From Bryobacter sp964387685 (GTDB lineage Bacteria; Acidobacteriota; Terriglobia; Bryobacterales; Bryobacteraceae), in contig CAYLXK010000004.1 of NCBI GenBank assembly GCA_964387685.1, forward strand, positions 124,001 to 188,000: a stretch of DNA of 64,000 nt. The letters run 5' to 3'. Shown in pieces: positions 16,764 to 25,427 of this stretch (position 1 is the stretch's first letter; each line of letters begins with the position of its first letter). A program made the position numbers and the translations under genes. The notes below the pieces were generated by a model, which was not told the DNA's origin, did not search any database, and saw nothing but the letters and a program-made list of their open reading frames with translations.

Positions 16764-18098
16764 TTAGATTTCGGCCAGGCGTTTGGCGGTATCGCCGAAG
16801 CGGTCGAGTTGGACGCCCATGCGGTCCATGAGGGAAAGATACAAGCTATTGGCGCGGCGGTTGTCGTCGCCTTTTTCGAGGTAATCGAGGTTTTGACCAG
16901 GCTTGAGGGTACCGCCGAGCTTGCCGGCGAGCAGGATGGGGAGCTGTTCGGCGGAGTGCGCGTCGCCGTCGAACAGGCTGGAGGCGAGCATGAGGGCCGA
17001 GTTATCGAGCAAGGTGGAGCCGCCCTCGTCGATCGCTTTCATGCGCTCGACGAGATAGGCGAATTGGCGGATATGATACTGATTCGTCTTCAGGTACATG
17101 GCCTCGGCTTCAGCGGCCTTCTGGTTGTGCGTTAGGTCTAAGTGGAGCGCGCCCTTGACACCTTCGAGGAACTTGAAGTTCATCTGCGAGAGGTCGTTGT
17201 TGAGCATGAGGGTGACGACGCGGGTCTTGTCCATCTGGAAGCCGAGCACGATCAAGTCGAGCATGAGCTTCATATGGGTGGGGACGTCCTGGGGGAGCTT
17301 CTCGTCGGGCCGGGTCATGTTGGGCTTGTCGAGAGAGGGACGCCAGCCTTCGAGGCGCTGGTCTTTGGAAGCCATCTCGATGCGCTTCTCAATGCTGCGA
17401 ATGCTTTCGAGGTATTCGTCCAGCTTGACCTTGTCGTTGCGGCTGAGGCGCGGCTGGAGGCTTTTCGAATCGCTTAAGACGGAATCGAGAATGGTGCGGT
17501 CGAGCTGGCGGCCGGAACCATCGCCGACCAGGAGATCAAAGACGCGCGAGGGATAAATTTCCTTGGTGGCGGGCTTCGAAGGAGTGGCCCAGGAGATACA
17601 GGAGCCGTAGATCATCGAGAGGCCGTCCTCAAGGCGAAGCTCGTTCGGCTCAATGCCGAGGGCGAGGCTTTGGACGGGCGTGGCGCCGCCGATGCGGCGG
17701 GCGAGGATCTGGTCGAAGCTGGTGCCGACCTCGATGATGTTGGGGTCCAGGGAGACTTTCGCGCCGGACAGGAGATTGGGCGAACGGCCGAGGTGGGGGC
17801 TGGTGGAGACGAAGGCCTGCTGGTGGTAGAGGCCCTTGATGAAGCTGAAATCCCCGCAATGGGGCTGCATGTCGATAAGGCCGGGGCCTAGCTGCATGTT
17901 GCGGCCTTCGCCTTTGGCGAACCAATGGATGGGCTCAACGCCGTTTGAGAAGTAGACGCAGGCGAAGCGCTTCGGCGGCGTGGTGGAGGGCTTATCGCCG
18001 GTAGCGGCGCTTAAGGGGAGCGATTCCATCCAGGGGAGGGCCAGAGCAACCCCCGTACCACGAAGGAAGTTTCGGCGAGTGTTGCGAGTCGGGTTCAT
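16764..18098 (-). CDS. DUF1552 secreted protein with Tat signal
   Basis: 444 residues. The N-terminus carries a twin-arginine signal (RRNFLRGTG followed by a hydrophobic stretch), so the folded protein is exported. The body matches DUF1552, with motifs FACVYFSNGVEPIHW, LGRSPNLLSG and LMLASSLFDGDAHS. The family, related to sulfatase-like folds, is abundant in planctomycetes and acidobacteria and almost always lies next to a DUF1592 gene, as here. The molecular function is unknown; a role in degrading complex organic matter is only suggested by taxonomy. The ATG overlaps the DUF1592 stop (ATGA), indicating translational coupling. Confidence 0.92.
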   Translation of the reverse strand: MNPTRNTRRNFLRGTGVALALPWMESLPLSAATGDKPSTTPPKRFACVYFSNGVEPIHWFAKGEGRNMQLGPGLIDMQPHCGDFSFIKGLYHQQAFVSTSPHLGRSPNLLSGAKVSLDPNIIEVGTSFDQILARRIGGATPVQSLALGIEPNELRLEDGLSMIYGSCISWATPSKPATKEIYPSRVFDLLVGDGSGRQLDRTILDSVLSDSKSLQPRLSRNDKVKLDEYLESIRSIEKRIEMASKDQRLEGWRPSLDKPNMTRPDEKLPQDVPTHMKLMLDLIVLGFQMDKTRVVTLMLNNDLSQMNFKFLEGVKGALHLDLTHNQKAAEAEAMYLKTNQYHIRQFAYLVERMKAIDEGGSTLLDNSALMLASSLFDGDAHSAEQLPILLAGKLGGTLKPGQNLDYLEKGDDNRRANSLYLSLMDRMGVQLDRFGDTAKRLAEI

Positions 18099-21000
18099 AA
18101 TCCACCTGTCGTTTGAAGGGTTGCCTTGAGGGGTTGGGCGGGAGGCGTGTCCACGCGCCGGAAGCGGAATTGTTTGCTGGTGGCGATGCGGGTGGCCAGA
18201 TTCACGAAAGTTTGATCGCCTCCGGATTGGGCGATTTCTTCGAGCAGCGGATCGTCCGAGCCTTGGACGGTGCGGCCGAGGGCAAAGCCAAGGGTCTTGC
18301 GGGCGAAGTACCCGAGGACTTGGGTTTCGCGCGTGGCCAGGAACTGCTTCAAGCCGTCGAGGCCGGGGATCTTCTTGGTTTCGGAAAGATCGCCGGTGTC
18401 GTAGATGGGCTGGCCATCGGCATAAGTTTCGCGCCAGCGGCCAACGGGGTCGAACTTTTCCAGCGGGAAGCCCAAGTGGTCGATACGGGAGTGGCAGCCG
18501 GCGCAGGTGGCGTTGCGCTGGTGGGATAAAAGGCGCTCGCGGATGGTCTGGCCGCCGAACTTCGCGGGGTCCGCCGGGAGCATGCCGGCGTCGGCGGGCG
18601 GAGGCGGCGTGGGGGTGCCGAGAATGCGGCTCAAGAGGAAGTTGCCGCGCTTGACGGGGCTGGTGCGCAAGGGGGCCGAGGTAGTGGCGTGGATGGCGCC
18701 GAAGCCCAGGAAGCCGCCGCGCTTGAAGCTGGAGGCATTGTCGACCTTGACCAGTTCGGAGCCAGTGGGAATGCTGCCCTTGGCGCCGTAATGCTCGGCG
18801 AGGCGCTTGTTCAGGAAGGTGTAGTCCGCCGTGAACATTTCGCGCAAAGGGCGCTGCTGCCGAACGATGTAATCAAAGAAAGTGTTGGCCTCGGCGTAGA
18901 GGGACTGCTTGAGCTCGTCGTTGAACTCGGGGAAGCGCGAGTTATCAACGCCGGTGTATTGATCGAAGTGGTAGTAGCCGAGCCATTGGCCGAAGAGTTC
19001 GGTGGAGAGACGGCGGCTCTTGGGGTCGGCGATCATGCGCTGGACCTGGGCGGCAAGTTTCTTGGGGTCGTTGAGTTCGCCGGCGGAGGCGGCGCGGCGG
19101 AGCTCGGCATCAGGGATGCTGGACCAAAGGAAGAAGCTCAGGCGGCTGGCGAGTTCGTAGGGGGTGAGGGGCAGCTCGGGGGCGCGGGATTCGGCGGCTG
19201 GCTTCATCACGACCGAGGTGGAAGAGCGTTGGCGCGGGTTCGTTTCGAGGCGATAGATAAAGGAAGGCGAGACGAGGATACGCGTGAGCAGAGCGCGGAT
19301 GGCCTTATCATGATCGAGCTTGAGCACTTCGCGCGAGTTGGTGTAGAAACGACGGAGGCCGTCCTTTTCGGGCAAAGTCAGAGGGCGGCGCCAGGCTTGT
19401 TCGGCGAAGGCGAGGGCGTCGTTCAGGTGGCCGGGCTGGGCGCGGAGGTGGGCAGCACGGACCACATCGAACTCTTTGCGCAAGGCGAGGGCGTACTTGC
19501 GGGGCTCTTCCGGTATGGCGGCCAGTTCAGCCGGGGTGAGCGAGCCGATGGAGCGCGGCTTCAGGGACTCGAGTTTGAACTTGTCTTTGACGAAGTTGAA
19601 GAAGACGTCGTGGTATTCGAAAGAGCCGAGGAGGTCGTTCCAAGCTTCGTCCAGGCGCTTGCGGGAGGCGGCATCGAGCATCTTGGTGGCGATGAAGGAG
19701 TCGTCGCGGTAGTACTTGACCTTGACGTGGAAAAGGTCGCGCTCGGGCTGGTTATAGGTGTTGTTGAAGGGCGGCGGGATGGGGTCCTTGTCGGCGGGGG
19801 TGGCCTCGGCGTGAGAATTTTGCGGCATGGCATTCGAGAAGGTGAGCACGTTGCGCTTCCAGAGTTGGTAGCCGGGCTGTTTCTCATGGCCCAGGATGAC
19901 CGAGAAGGGGACGCCCGCGTTGATTTCGGGCTCGTCGGAGACGGTGACGCGGAGGACGGAATCGGGGTAGGCGTCGCTCAAGAAGGCTTCGGCGGAGAAG
20001 CTGACGACATTGACGTCGTCGGGAGTTTTGACGCTCACCGGGATGGTGGTGCCGGCGGGCACGGTGAAGTTCATGGTGCCGGCTTCGGCGGCGATACCCA
20101 GTTGTTTTTCGGCGGCGTCGTCGAGAACGGCGAGCAAGGGCATGGGGGGCATTTGGCTGCGATCCCGACGGCCAAAGCGGATGGCGGCGTCTTTGATTTC
20201 CACGCGGGCCGGGGAGGGCGAGGCGGGGTTCAGATTGACGACGGAGAGATAGAACTTGGCGCCGCGGCCGGGGCGGATGCGATTGATGCCACGGAGCTTG
20301 CCGGAGGTCTTGGCGGTAAGGGAGTCCTCTGTGATGAGGAAATTGCGCTCATCGCCGCGGCCGCCTTCAGCCCAGGCGCCGGCGCCGAAGACCCAGCGGG
20401 GGTAGTTGATGACGTAATCCTGAAGGGCCTTGGTGGCGGCGTGAGCGTCCAGGCCGGGCGTGGGTTTCGGCAGGGCCCGGTAGCGTTGGACGACTTCGCT
20501 TAAGGGATAGGTGGGATTGGGGGTTTGGAGGGTTGCGTGGATATGCGCGGCAAATTGGGGGCTGACCTTTTCGCGGCGAGCCACCTCGGCGAGAGTGGCT
20601 TTGGGCTGGCCGAGAGCGGCGCGGTGATCAAAGGCCCACGCGGCGTAGAAGGCGCGGCCGTAGAGATCGAGATTGTAGGGCTTGCCGCCTTCGCCGGAGG
20701 AGGCGCGGAAGCCTTGGGTGGAGTAGATTTCGCGAATGCGGGCGATGGCGGAGTACTCGAGACCGCTCTTGCCGGGATCGATAAAGAAGCCCAAGGGGCC
20801 GGAGCCAACGACGGCGTGGCTGGCTACGCGCTTGGCGGAATCGAGGTAGCGCTCGAGCGTGGCGTCTTGCATGAACTGCGTGTCGCCGTAGTTGGTGAAG
20901 CCTTCCCCACCGACGGAATCGGCCGAGGAGTCGCGCTCGACCTTGATCTGGAGGCCGGTCAGATCTTCGACGGCAAAGTTGTATTCGCCGGCGGTGAGCT

Positions 21001-21388
21001 GCCGAACGGTGACTCGGCCGGGGTCGCCATTGTGGGCGAGGGCAAATTCCTTGAGGCGGGCGCGGACCCACTCGGCAGCCTGCGTACGGTCCGTATCGCT
21101 GGGCTGACGGACTTTGGCTGGAGGCATCTGCTTGGTTTCGAGGACGCTCGCGACCTTTTTCCAGCGGTCGTAGTGGTCGCCGACACTGGGGGCGGCGAGG
21201 AGAAGTTCGAGATTAATACCACCCATCGAGGCTTTGCCGTGGCAGGAGAGGCAGTATTGCTTGAAAGTGGCGGCGGCGGGGGACGGTTCCGCAGCGAAGC
21301 CCGCGGAGGCCAGAAAGGCGCTTGCGAGGACGAGACGCAAGATGGATTGGGGAACGATGGGAGCCTCCTCGTGTCGTGATTCTATCAC
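18095..21388 (-). CDS. DUF1592/DUF1588-type planctomycete cytochrome
   Basis: 1097 residues in the longest form, starting at GTG 21388. Seen: a signal-like hydrophobic segment (about residues 15-32), an N-terminal haem motif Y-C-L-S-C-H, and near the C-terminus CAGCHSRIDHLGFPLE, typical of DUF1588. The DUF1587-1592-1588-1585 architecture is that of large secreted planctomycete-type cytochromes paired with DUF1552 proteins. Likely an extracytoplasmic electron carrier or oxidoreductase of unknown substrate. The start is uncertain: the best Shine-Dalgarno (AGGAGG, 21369-21364) lies inside the reading frame and points to an ATC codon at 21358, not to any ATG/GTG/TTG. Confidence 0.92.
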   Translation of the reverse strand: MIESRHEEAPIVPQSILRLVLASAFLASAGFAAEPSPAAATFKQYCLSCHGKASMGGINLELLLAAPSVGDHYDRWKKVASVLETKQMPPAKVRQPSDTDRTQAAEWVRARLKEFALAHNGDPGRVTVRQLTAGEYNFAVEDLTGLQIKVERDSSADSVGGEGFTNYGDTQFMQDATLERYLDSAKRVASHAVVGSGPLGFFIDPGKSGLEYSAIARIREIYSTQGFRASSGEGGKPYNLDLYGRAFYAAWAFDHRAALGQPKATLAEVARREKVSPQFAAHIHATLQTPNPTYPLSEVVQRYRALPKPTPGLDAHAATKALQDYVINYPRWVFGAGAWAEGGRGDERNFLITEDSLTAKTSGKLRGINRIRPGRGAKFYLSVVNLNPASPSPARVEIKDAAIRFGRRDRSQMPPMPLLAVLDDAAEKQLGIAAEAGTMNFTVPAGTTIPVSVKTPDDVNVVSFSAEAFLSDAYPDSVLRVTVSDEPEINAGVPFSVILGHEKQPGYQLWKRNVLTFSNAMPQNSHAEATPADKDPIPPPFNNTYNQPERDLFHVKVKYYRDDSFIATKMLDAASRKRLDEAWNDLLGSFEYHDVFFNFVKDKFKLESLKPRSIGSLTPAELAAIPEEPRKYALALRKEFDVVRAAHLRAQPGHLNDALAFAEQAWRRPLTLPEKDGLRRFYTNSREVLKLDHDKAIRALLTRILVSPSFIYRLETNPRQRSSTSVVMKPAAESRAPELPLTPYELASRLSFFLWSSIPDAELRRAASAGELNDPKKLAAQVQRMIADPKSRRLSTELFGQWLGYYHFDQYTGVDNSRFPEFNDELKQSLYAEANTFFDYIVRQQRPLREMFTADYTFLNKRLAEHYGAKGSIPTGSELVKVDNASSFKRGGFLGFGAIHATTSAPLRTSPVKRGNFLLSRILGTPTPPPPADAGMLPADPAKFGGQTIRERLLSHQRNATCAGCHSRIDHLGFPLEKFDPVGRWRETYADGQPIYDTGDLSETKKIPGLDGLKQFLATRETQVLGYFARKTLGFALGRTVQGSDDPLLEEIAQSGGDQTFVNLATRIATSKQFRFRRVDTPPAQPLKATLQTTGGL

Positions 21389-21404
21389 TAACGATTAAGG
21401 CGTC

Positions 21405-21995
21405 CTAACTGCCGTTCGCGTTACTAGTACTGGACTTTAGACTGGGCTCGGCTTCATCGGAAAGGTGATAGGCAAAACGAAGCGCATTGTCTTGGGGGGT
21501 GCGCAGGCGGGCCTGTTTCCGGTTGAGCAAATGGTGGGGGAAGACGAGGGGTGTGGCGAGGCCGGGGGCTTGTTGCTGGAGGGCGACGTCGGTTTCGAGG
21601 GCCATCATGCGGTCGGCGATGAGGGTGCGGAGTTCGAGGAGGGCTTCCTTGGCGGAGCGTTCGAGGGCGCGGAGGTGGCGCGACATGAGGGCGTAGTGCT
21701 TCTGGGCGAGGGGGTCTTTGGGAGCGGCGAGGAGATCTTCGAGGGCCTGGGCGCCGAGGGATTGGGCGCGGAGGAGCTGGAATTGGTTGAAGGCGTAGCG
21801 TTCCAGGAAGACTTTTTCGTTTTCGCTGACGGGTTGCCACTCTTCGTACTGCTCGACGAGAAAGCGGCAGTAGGATTCGCGGATAGATTCCGGGAAGCGA
21901 GCGATGCCGGAAGCGGTGAGGCCGTGGGTGAGGGAATTTTTGGATGCGATGAATTTGCCGGCGTCCGTTTTCGGGCCGGTGGAAGAGGTGGTCAT
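21405..21995 (-). CDS. Conserved hypothetical protein with GPKT...HGLTA motif
   Basis: 196 residues, no signal peptide or membrane segment. The N-terminus (GPKTDAGK, then N-x-L-T-H-G-L-T-A) is the hallmark of a short protein family that is frequent in acidobacteria and some other soil bacteria and has no known function. The rest is predicted helical, with Leu/Arg/Glu-rich stretches (residues about 55-140). It precedes the DUF1592 gene on the same strand by 16 bp and may be cotranscribed with it. Function not assigned. Confidence 0.72.
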   Translation of the reverse strand: MTTSSTGPKTDAGKFIASKNSLTHGLTASGIARFPESIRESYCRFLVEQYEEWQPVSENEKVFLERYAFNQFQLLRAQSLGAQALEDLLAAPKDPLAQKHYALMSRHLRALERSAKEALLELRTLIADRMMALETDVALQQQAPGLATPLVFPHHLLNRKQARLRTPQDNALRFAYHLSDEAEPSLKSSTSNANGS

Positions 21996-22128
21996 GGGTT
22001 GCGTGCTCCTTTGCGGCTTCAGAATGGCATGAGGAGGCGCGAAAACTCAGGAGAGAAGAGGTTGCGAAGAGGCGGGAAGCGGTTGGAGGGGAAGAGCTTA
22101 GAGGTTATGAAAAAAAGTTGGGTGGCGT

Positions 22129-23700
22129 GTGAACGGGGCCCAAGTTAGACTGATTCCCAAGGTGAAACGGTGTTCTTACTTCCTCTGCCTGGTTCTATCC
22201 GTCTTTGGCTCGCTCCGCGTGGATGCGCAAACGGGCTCGAAGCCGTTCCGGGCTAAGGTTTTCAAAGTCTGGGATGAAGCCGCGCTGCGGGAATGGGCGA
22301 CCCCGCTGGCGGGCCTGAAGGCGAGGCCTGCGCATTTGTCGGAAAAGGCCTATTACGCCCTGCGGGCCGACGATCTTCGGACTTACCCGGTTTACGCACC
22401 CGGCCGCGAACCGCAGGGGTATTGGGAGATGCTGCAAAAGGCGGGGCCGAAGCCGCTGATCGATCCCGCGACGCTCGAGACGGAAGCCGACTGGCTAAAG
22501 GCGGGCCAGCGGGTCTTTGAAGAGCTGGATTTCATGTCCCTTCGCACGCTGGACCCGAAGTACATCGAAGAGGTGAGGAAGCCGGGCCCCGCCCCAACCC
22601 GCGTTCTCCGCGACGGCAGCCTTTTTGGGATGCGTTGGGTGCCGACGAAAGCAGGCCTCGCGCTTAGCTTTTCCAACTGCAGCTTTTGCCACACCATGTA
22701 CCTGCCGGACGGGAAAGCGGTGCATGGCGCGCCTTTTCGGACGATCGCGCCGCGCCCGCCGGAGACCTTCAAGACTTGGCCCGTAATTTCCAGGGTGCAG
22801 CAAGAAAAGGGCGTGCTGGTGGGGGCGCCGCCGTTCTTTATGACCGAAGAGCCCATTGGCGAGCGCCTGTATCGAGCCTATGGTGTGCCCTGGGTTAAAA
22901 ACGACGTTCACGCGAAGTTGAGGACGGTTGAGCAGGCGGAGTATGAGGCGCTCGACCTAGCCGCCCGGGCGGGAGGCATTCCGCGCTGGAATGGGAGCCT
23001 ATTTTTTCCCGCGAAGGTCCCCGACCTGATCGGCATCAAGGACCGGAAGTATATCGATCATACGGCGACGCACCTGCATCGGGGCATTGGCGATCTGATG
23101 CGGTATGCGGCGTTGGTGACTTCGGCGGAGGCTGCGGAATTTGGCCCGCACCGGATGCTGGGTGAGAAAACGCGGCGTAGCGAGTCGCGCGTTTCCGACG
23201 AAGGATTGTATGCTCTTGCGCTTTACCTTTACTCGCTCAAAGCTCCAGAGAACCCAAACCCGTTCGACGCCAAAGCGGCGGCGGGAGAAAAGATCTTTGC
23301 GCGGGAATGCGCGGGCTGTCACACGCCACCGCTGTATACGAACAACAAGTTGAGCCTGGCGGAAGGATTTGAACAACCCAAGGACGCGCCCAAGACTTTG
23401 GATGTGTTGGCGCTTTCCGTGGGAACGGACTCCTCGCTGGCGCTGCAAACGAGGAAGGGCACGGGCTACTACAAGGTGCCTTCCCTCAAGGGTGTCTGGT
23501 ACCGCAACCGCTATTTGCACGACGGCTCGATTGCGACGTTGGAAGAAATGTTCGACCCGGGGAGGCTCGAGGATTCTCACCTGCCTGGGGGATTCCGGCC
23601 GCTAGGGACCACGACGCGGGCGATAAAGGGGCATACCTTCGGACTGAAGCTGAGTGAGGTCGAGCGGGAGGCGTTGGTGGCGTTTTTGAAGACGCTTTAA
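22129..23700 (+). CDS. Secreted di-haem c-type cytochrome
   Basis: 523 residues. Two CxxCH haem-binding motifs are seen: C184-S-F-C187-H188 and C394-A-G-C397-H398, the second in the usual C-terminal cytochrome-c domain. A signal peptide is clearest if translation starts at GTG 22162 (VKRCSYFLCLVLSV); the ATG at 22129 adds 11 residues and cannot be excluded. The C-terminal half (YKVPSLKGVWYRNRYLHDGS) resembles the di-haem peroxidase/MauG-like and DUF1924-type superfamily. Likely periplasmic electron transfer or peroxidase activity. It stands alone between two convergent or divergent neighbours. Confidence 0.85.
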   Translation: MNGAQVRLIPKVKRCSYFLCLVLSVFGSLRVDAQTGSKPFRAKVFKVWDEAALREWATPLAGLKARPAHLSEKAYYALRADDLRTYPVYAPGREPQGYWEMLQKAGPKPLIDPATLETEADWLKAGQRVFEELDFMSLRTLDPKYIEEVRKPGPAPTRVLRDGSLFGMRWVPTKAGLALSFSNCSFCHTMYLPDGKAVHGAPFRTIAPRPPETFKTWPVISRVQQEKGVLVGAPPFFMTEEPIGERLYRAYGVPWVKNDVHAKLRTVEQAEYEALDLAARAGGIPRWNGSLFFPAKVPDLIGIKDRKYIDHTATHLHRGIGDLMRYAALVTSAEAAEFGPHRMLGEKTRRSESRVSDEGLYALALYLYSLKAPENPNPFDAKAAAGEKIFARECAGCHTPPLYTNNKLSLAEGFEQPKDAPKTLDVLALSVGTDSSLALQTRKGTGYYKVPSLKGVWYRNRYLHDGSIATLEEMFDPGRLEDSHLPGGFRPLGTTTRAIKGHTFGLKLSEVEREALVAFLKTL

Positions 23701-24372
23701 TTAGGAGGGCGGAAGTGCGCCAAGATCGAGATCCAGAAATCTTGATAGCCAAGAGAGAAATCTGGGAATATCGCCCTCCGATTTCGAAAGGTCTCCACGT
23801 GAAATTGCTTCAGCGGGGCCTGGTGGTTCCGGGTGAAGGGCAAGCCATGTTCGATAGATTGCTTTTGGCCGGTTCGGTTTGGGCTGGAGATCTTCGGCGA
23901 GAATTCCATCAATGAAGGTTTGGCTGCGAGCGAGTTTCCAATCGCTAGGCGGTATGGCGCTCAGGTAAAAGTCTTCGATCATACCGGGTTTCGCGTTCGA
24001 GGGCATGATCCAAACTCCTACTGTCTTCCGTCCTTGTTGAGAAACAACTAGACCTTCGGCCGGAAAAGAATCCGGGAGATTGAAAAAGCCCGCCGTTAAC
24101 AGCACTGGTTTCAAGGCCGCCCAGCGCAGAGAGGCGTCTTTCCCTTCCGCATCGCAGATCACGCAAACGTGACTGGTGGGACCCGAAGCCTTCAGCGCAG
24201 CCGATAGCCGCTTGGAAATTGTGTCGCCGCCAGCTGCGAGGGTGAGGCCGTCGGAATCCGATTGTTTCAAATCCTTAGGGGGACTGGGAAAGAGCTCTTT
24301 CACCTTAGGGTGGATGTGCCGCAAGAGATGCCATTCATCGGTGCCTTCCAGTACAGGATGAACGTGACTCAT
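23701..24372 (-). CDS. DUF3226 TOPRIM-like protein paired with an ATPase
   Basis: 223 residues. DUF3226 features seen: V-L-E9-G-T-D-E (the TOPRIM-type glutamate), V-I-C-D74-A-E76 (DxD/E position), and VGVWIMPSN...GMIEDFYL (119-138). DUF3226 proteins have a TOPRIM-like fold and may act as nucleases or regulators. The ATG overlaps the stop of the AAA ATPase gene (ATGA, 24369-24372), so the two are made together. Such ATPase-plus-TOPRIM pairs resemble OLD-family and PARIS (AriA/AriB) defence modules. That role is an inference; PARIS itself uses DUF4435. Confidence 0.78.
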   Translation of the reverse strand: MSHVHPVLEGTDEWHLLRHIHPKVKELFPSPPKDLKQSDSDGLTLAAGGDTISKRLSAALKASGPTSHVCVICDAEGKDASLRWAALKPVLLTAGFFNLPDSFPAEGLVVSQQGRKTVGVWIMPSNAKPGMIEDFYLSAIPPSDWKLARSQTFIDGILAEDLQPKPNRPKAIYRTWLALHPEPPGPAEAISRGDLSKSEGDIPRFLSWLSRFLDLDLGALPPS

Positions 24373-25415
24373 CGAACTTCAAGACCGTCAACGGCGGCGA
24401 TGTAAGCTTCTTCTTCGGTGAATTGGACGGCGTGCACGCTGCCGTCGCGCATTTCGAGGCGGGTGAGGATGCCTTCCACCTGCGGATTGGCGAGGGCGGC
24501 TTTCGAGAAGCTATCCGCAGCATCCTGGCTGTGGGTGGTGGCAAACATCACAACGTTCAGGCGGGCACAACTTTCCAGCAGGAATTGCCACAATTGAGGA
24601 AACAATGTGTAATGAAGGCCGTTCTCGATTTCGTCGGCGAGTAGGAAGCCAGCCCGCGCATTGACCAAGGCCAAGCCTAGATTAAAGAGCACGGTGAGAC
24701 CGTCGCCAAAGCGAGTTAGCGGTTCAAGTTCGTTCTTGCCAGCTAGCCGAAGTTGCGGAATCGCAGAGTTGCCCGTTGTAGGTATTACGACTCTAGCGAT
24801 GCGTGGCTCCAAGATCCGCAGTATCGCAACCAAATCCTCTTCGGCGGGAAGACCCTGGATCTTGTCCCAAAGCAATTTGACCCGATGCGGGTCGCGATGT
24901 AAGTTGATTGATTCCTGGCATGGAATTGTTGTTGGCAGGATCTCTGCATCAACTCGATAGGTGCCCGAATATGCAGCGTGCCTCGTTTCCGAAGAAATAT
25001 CGAACTTTACAGATAGTGCCGGCTTTTCAAGGGCCAGCCACCAACCGCCTTCTCTATCTGGCTGTTTTCGGTAGTCTCTGGTCGTGGGGAACCCGTCTTT
25101 GTAAAACGGACTGTGAATAACTTCCAGCGTTTCTGATCCGACCCTGATTACTCCGCGTACTTGCGGAAACATGTCCTGCAACGATTGATAAATCTTCCCT
25201 TCGTCGATGGCATTCTCCCGCTCATGGAGAGTATCGAACAGGGCCAAGGGATCACACCCTGAAGCAAGAATACGTATGGCTTCTAGTAGCGAACTCTTAC
25301 CGACGTTGTTCTTGCCGGCAATCAGATTTACACGGCCGACTTGAGGCATCACGAGATTCTCGAAATGCTTAAAGCCAACTACGTTGAGCGAGACCGCGTT
25401 GCCATGGAGATCCAT
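24369..25415 (-). CDS. AAA family ATPase (AAA_15/AAA_21, OLD/AriA-like)
   Basis: 348 residues. ABC/SMC-type ATPase with Walker A G34-KNN-VGKSS, a signature-like R-F-G-D-G segment (235-239), Walker B L-L-A-D261-E262 and switch histidine T-T-H295-S-Q-D. The short insert between Walker A and the signature lacks a long coiled coil, as in AAA_15/AAA_21 proteins of OLD and PARIS-like systems. It has no nuclease domain of its own; the overlapping downstream gene supplies a TOPRIM-like partner. It starts 12 bp after the aminotransferase stop and could be read through from it. Cytoplasmic, no signal peptide. Confidence 0.88.
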   Translation of the reverse strand: MDLHGNAVSLNVVGFKHFENLVMPQVGRVNLIAGKNNVGKSSLLEAIRILASGCDPLALFDTLHERENAIDEGKIYQSLQDMFPQVRGVIRVGSETLEVIHSPFYKDGFPTTRDYRKQPDREGGWWLALEKPALSVKFDISSETRHAAYSGTYRVDAEILPTTIPCQESINLHRDPHRVKLLWDKIQGLPAEEDLVAILRILEPRIARVVIPTTGNSAIPQLRLAGKNELEPLTRFGDGLTVLFNLGLALVNARAGFLLADEIENGLHYTLFPQLWQFLLESCARLNVVMFATTHSQDAADSFSKAALANPQVEGILTRLEMRDGSVHAVQFTEEEAYIAAVDGLEVR

Positions 25416-25427
25416 CGATCTCTCAGT

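Noticed and set aside
18689..20503. 604-residue plus-strand open frame in the DUF1592 gene
   Set aside because: Antisense shadow; very Gly/Val/Glu-rich with no domain, while the minus strand has the haem motif and full DUF1592 architecture.
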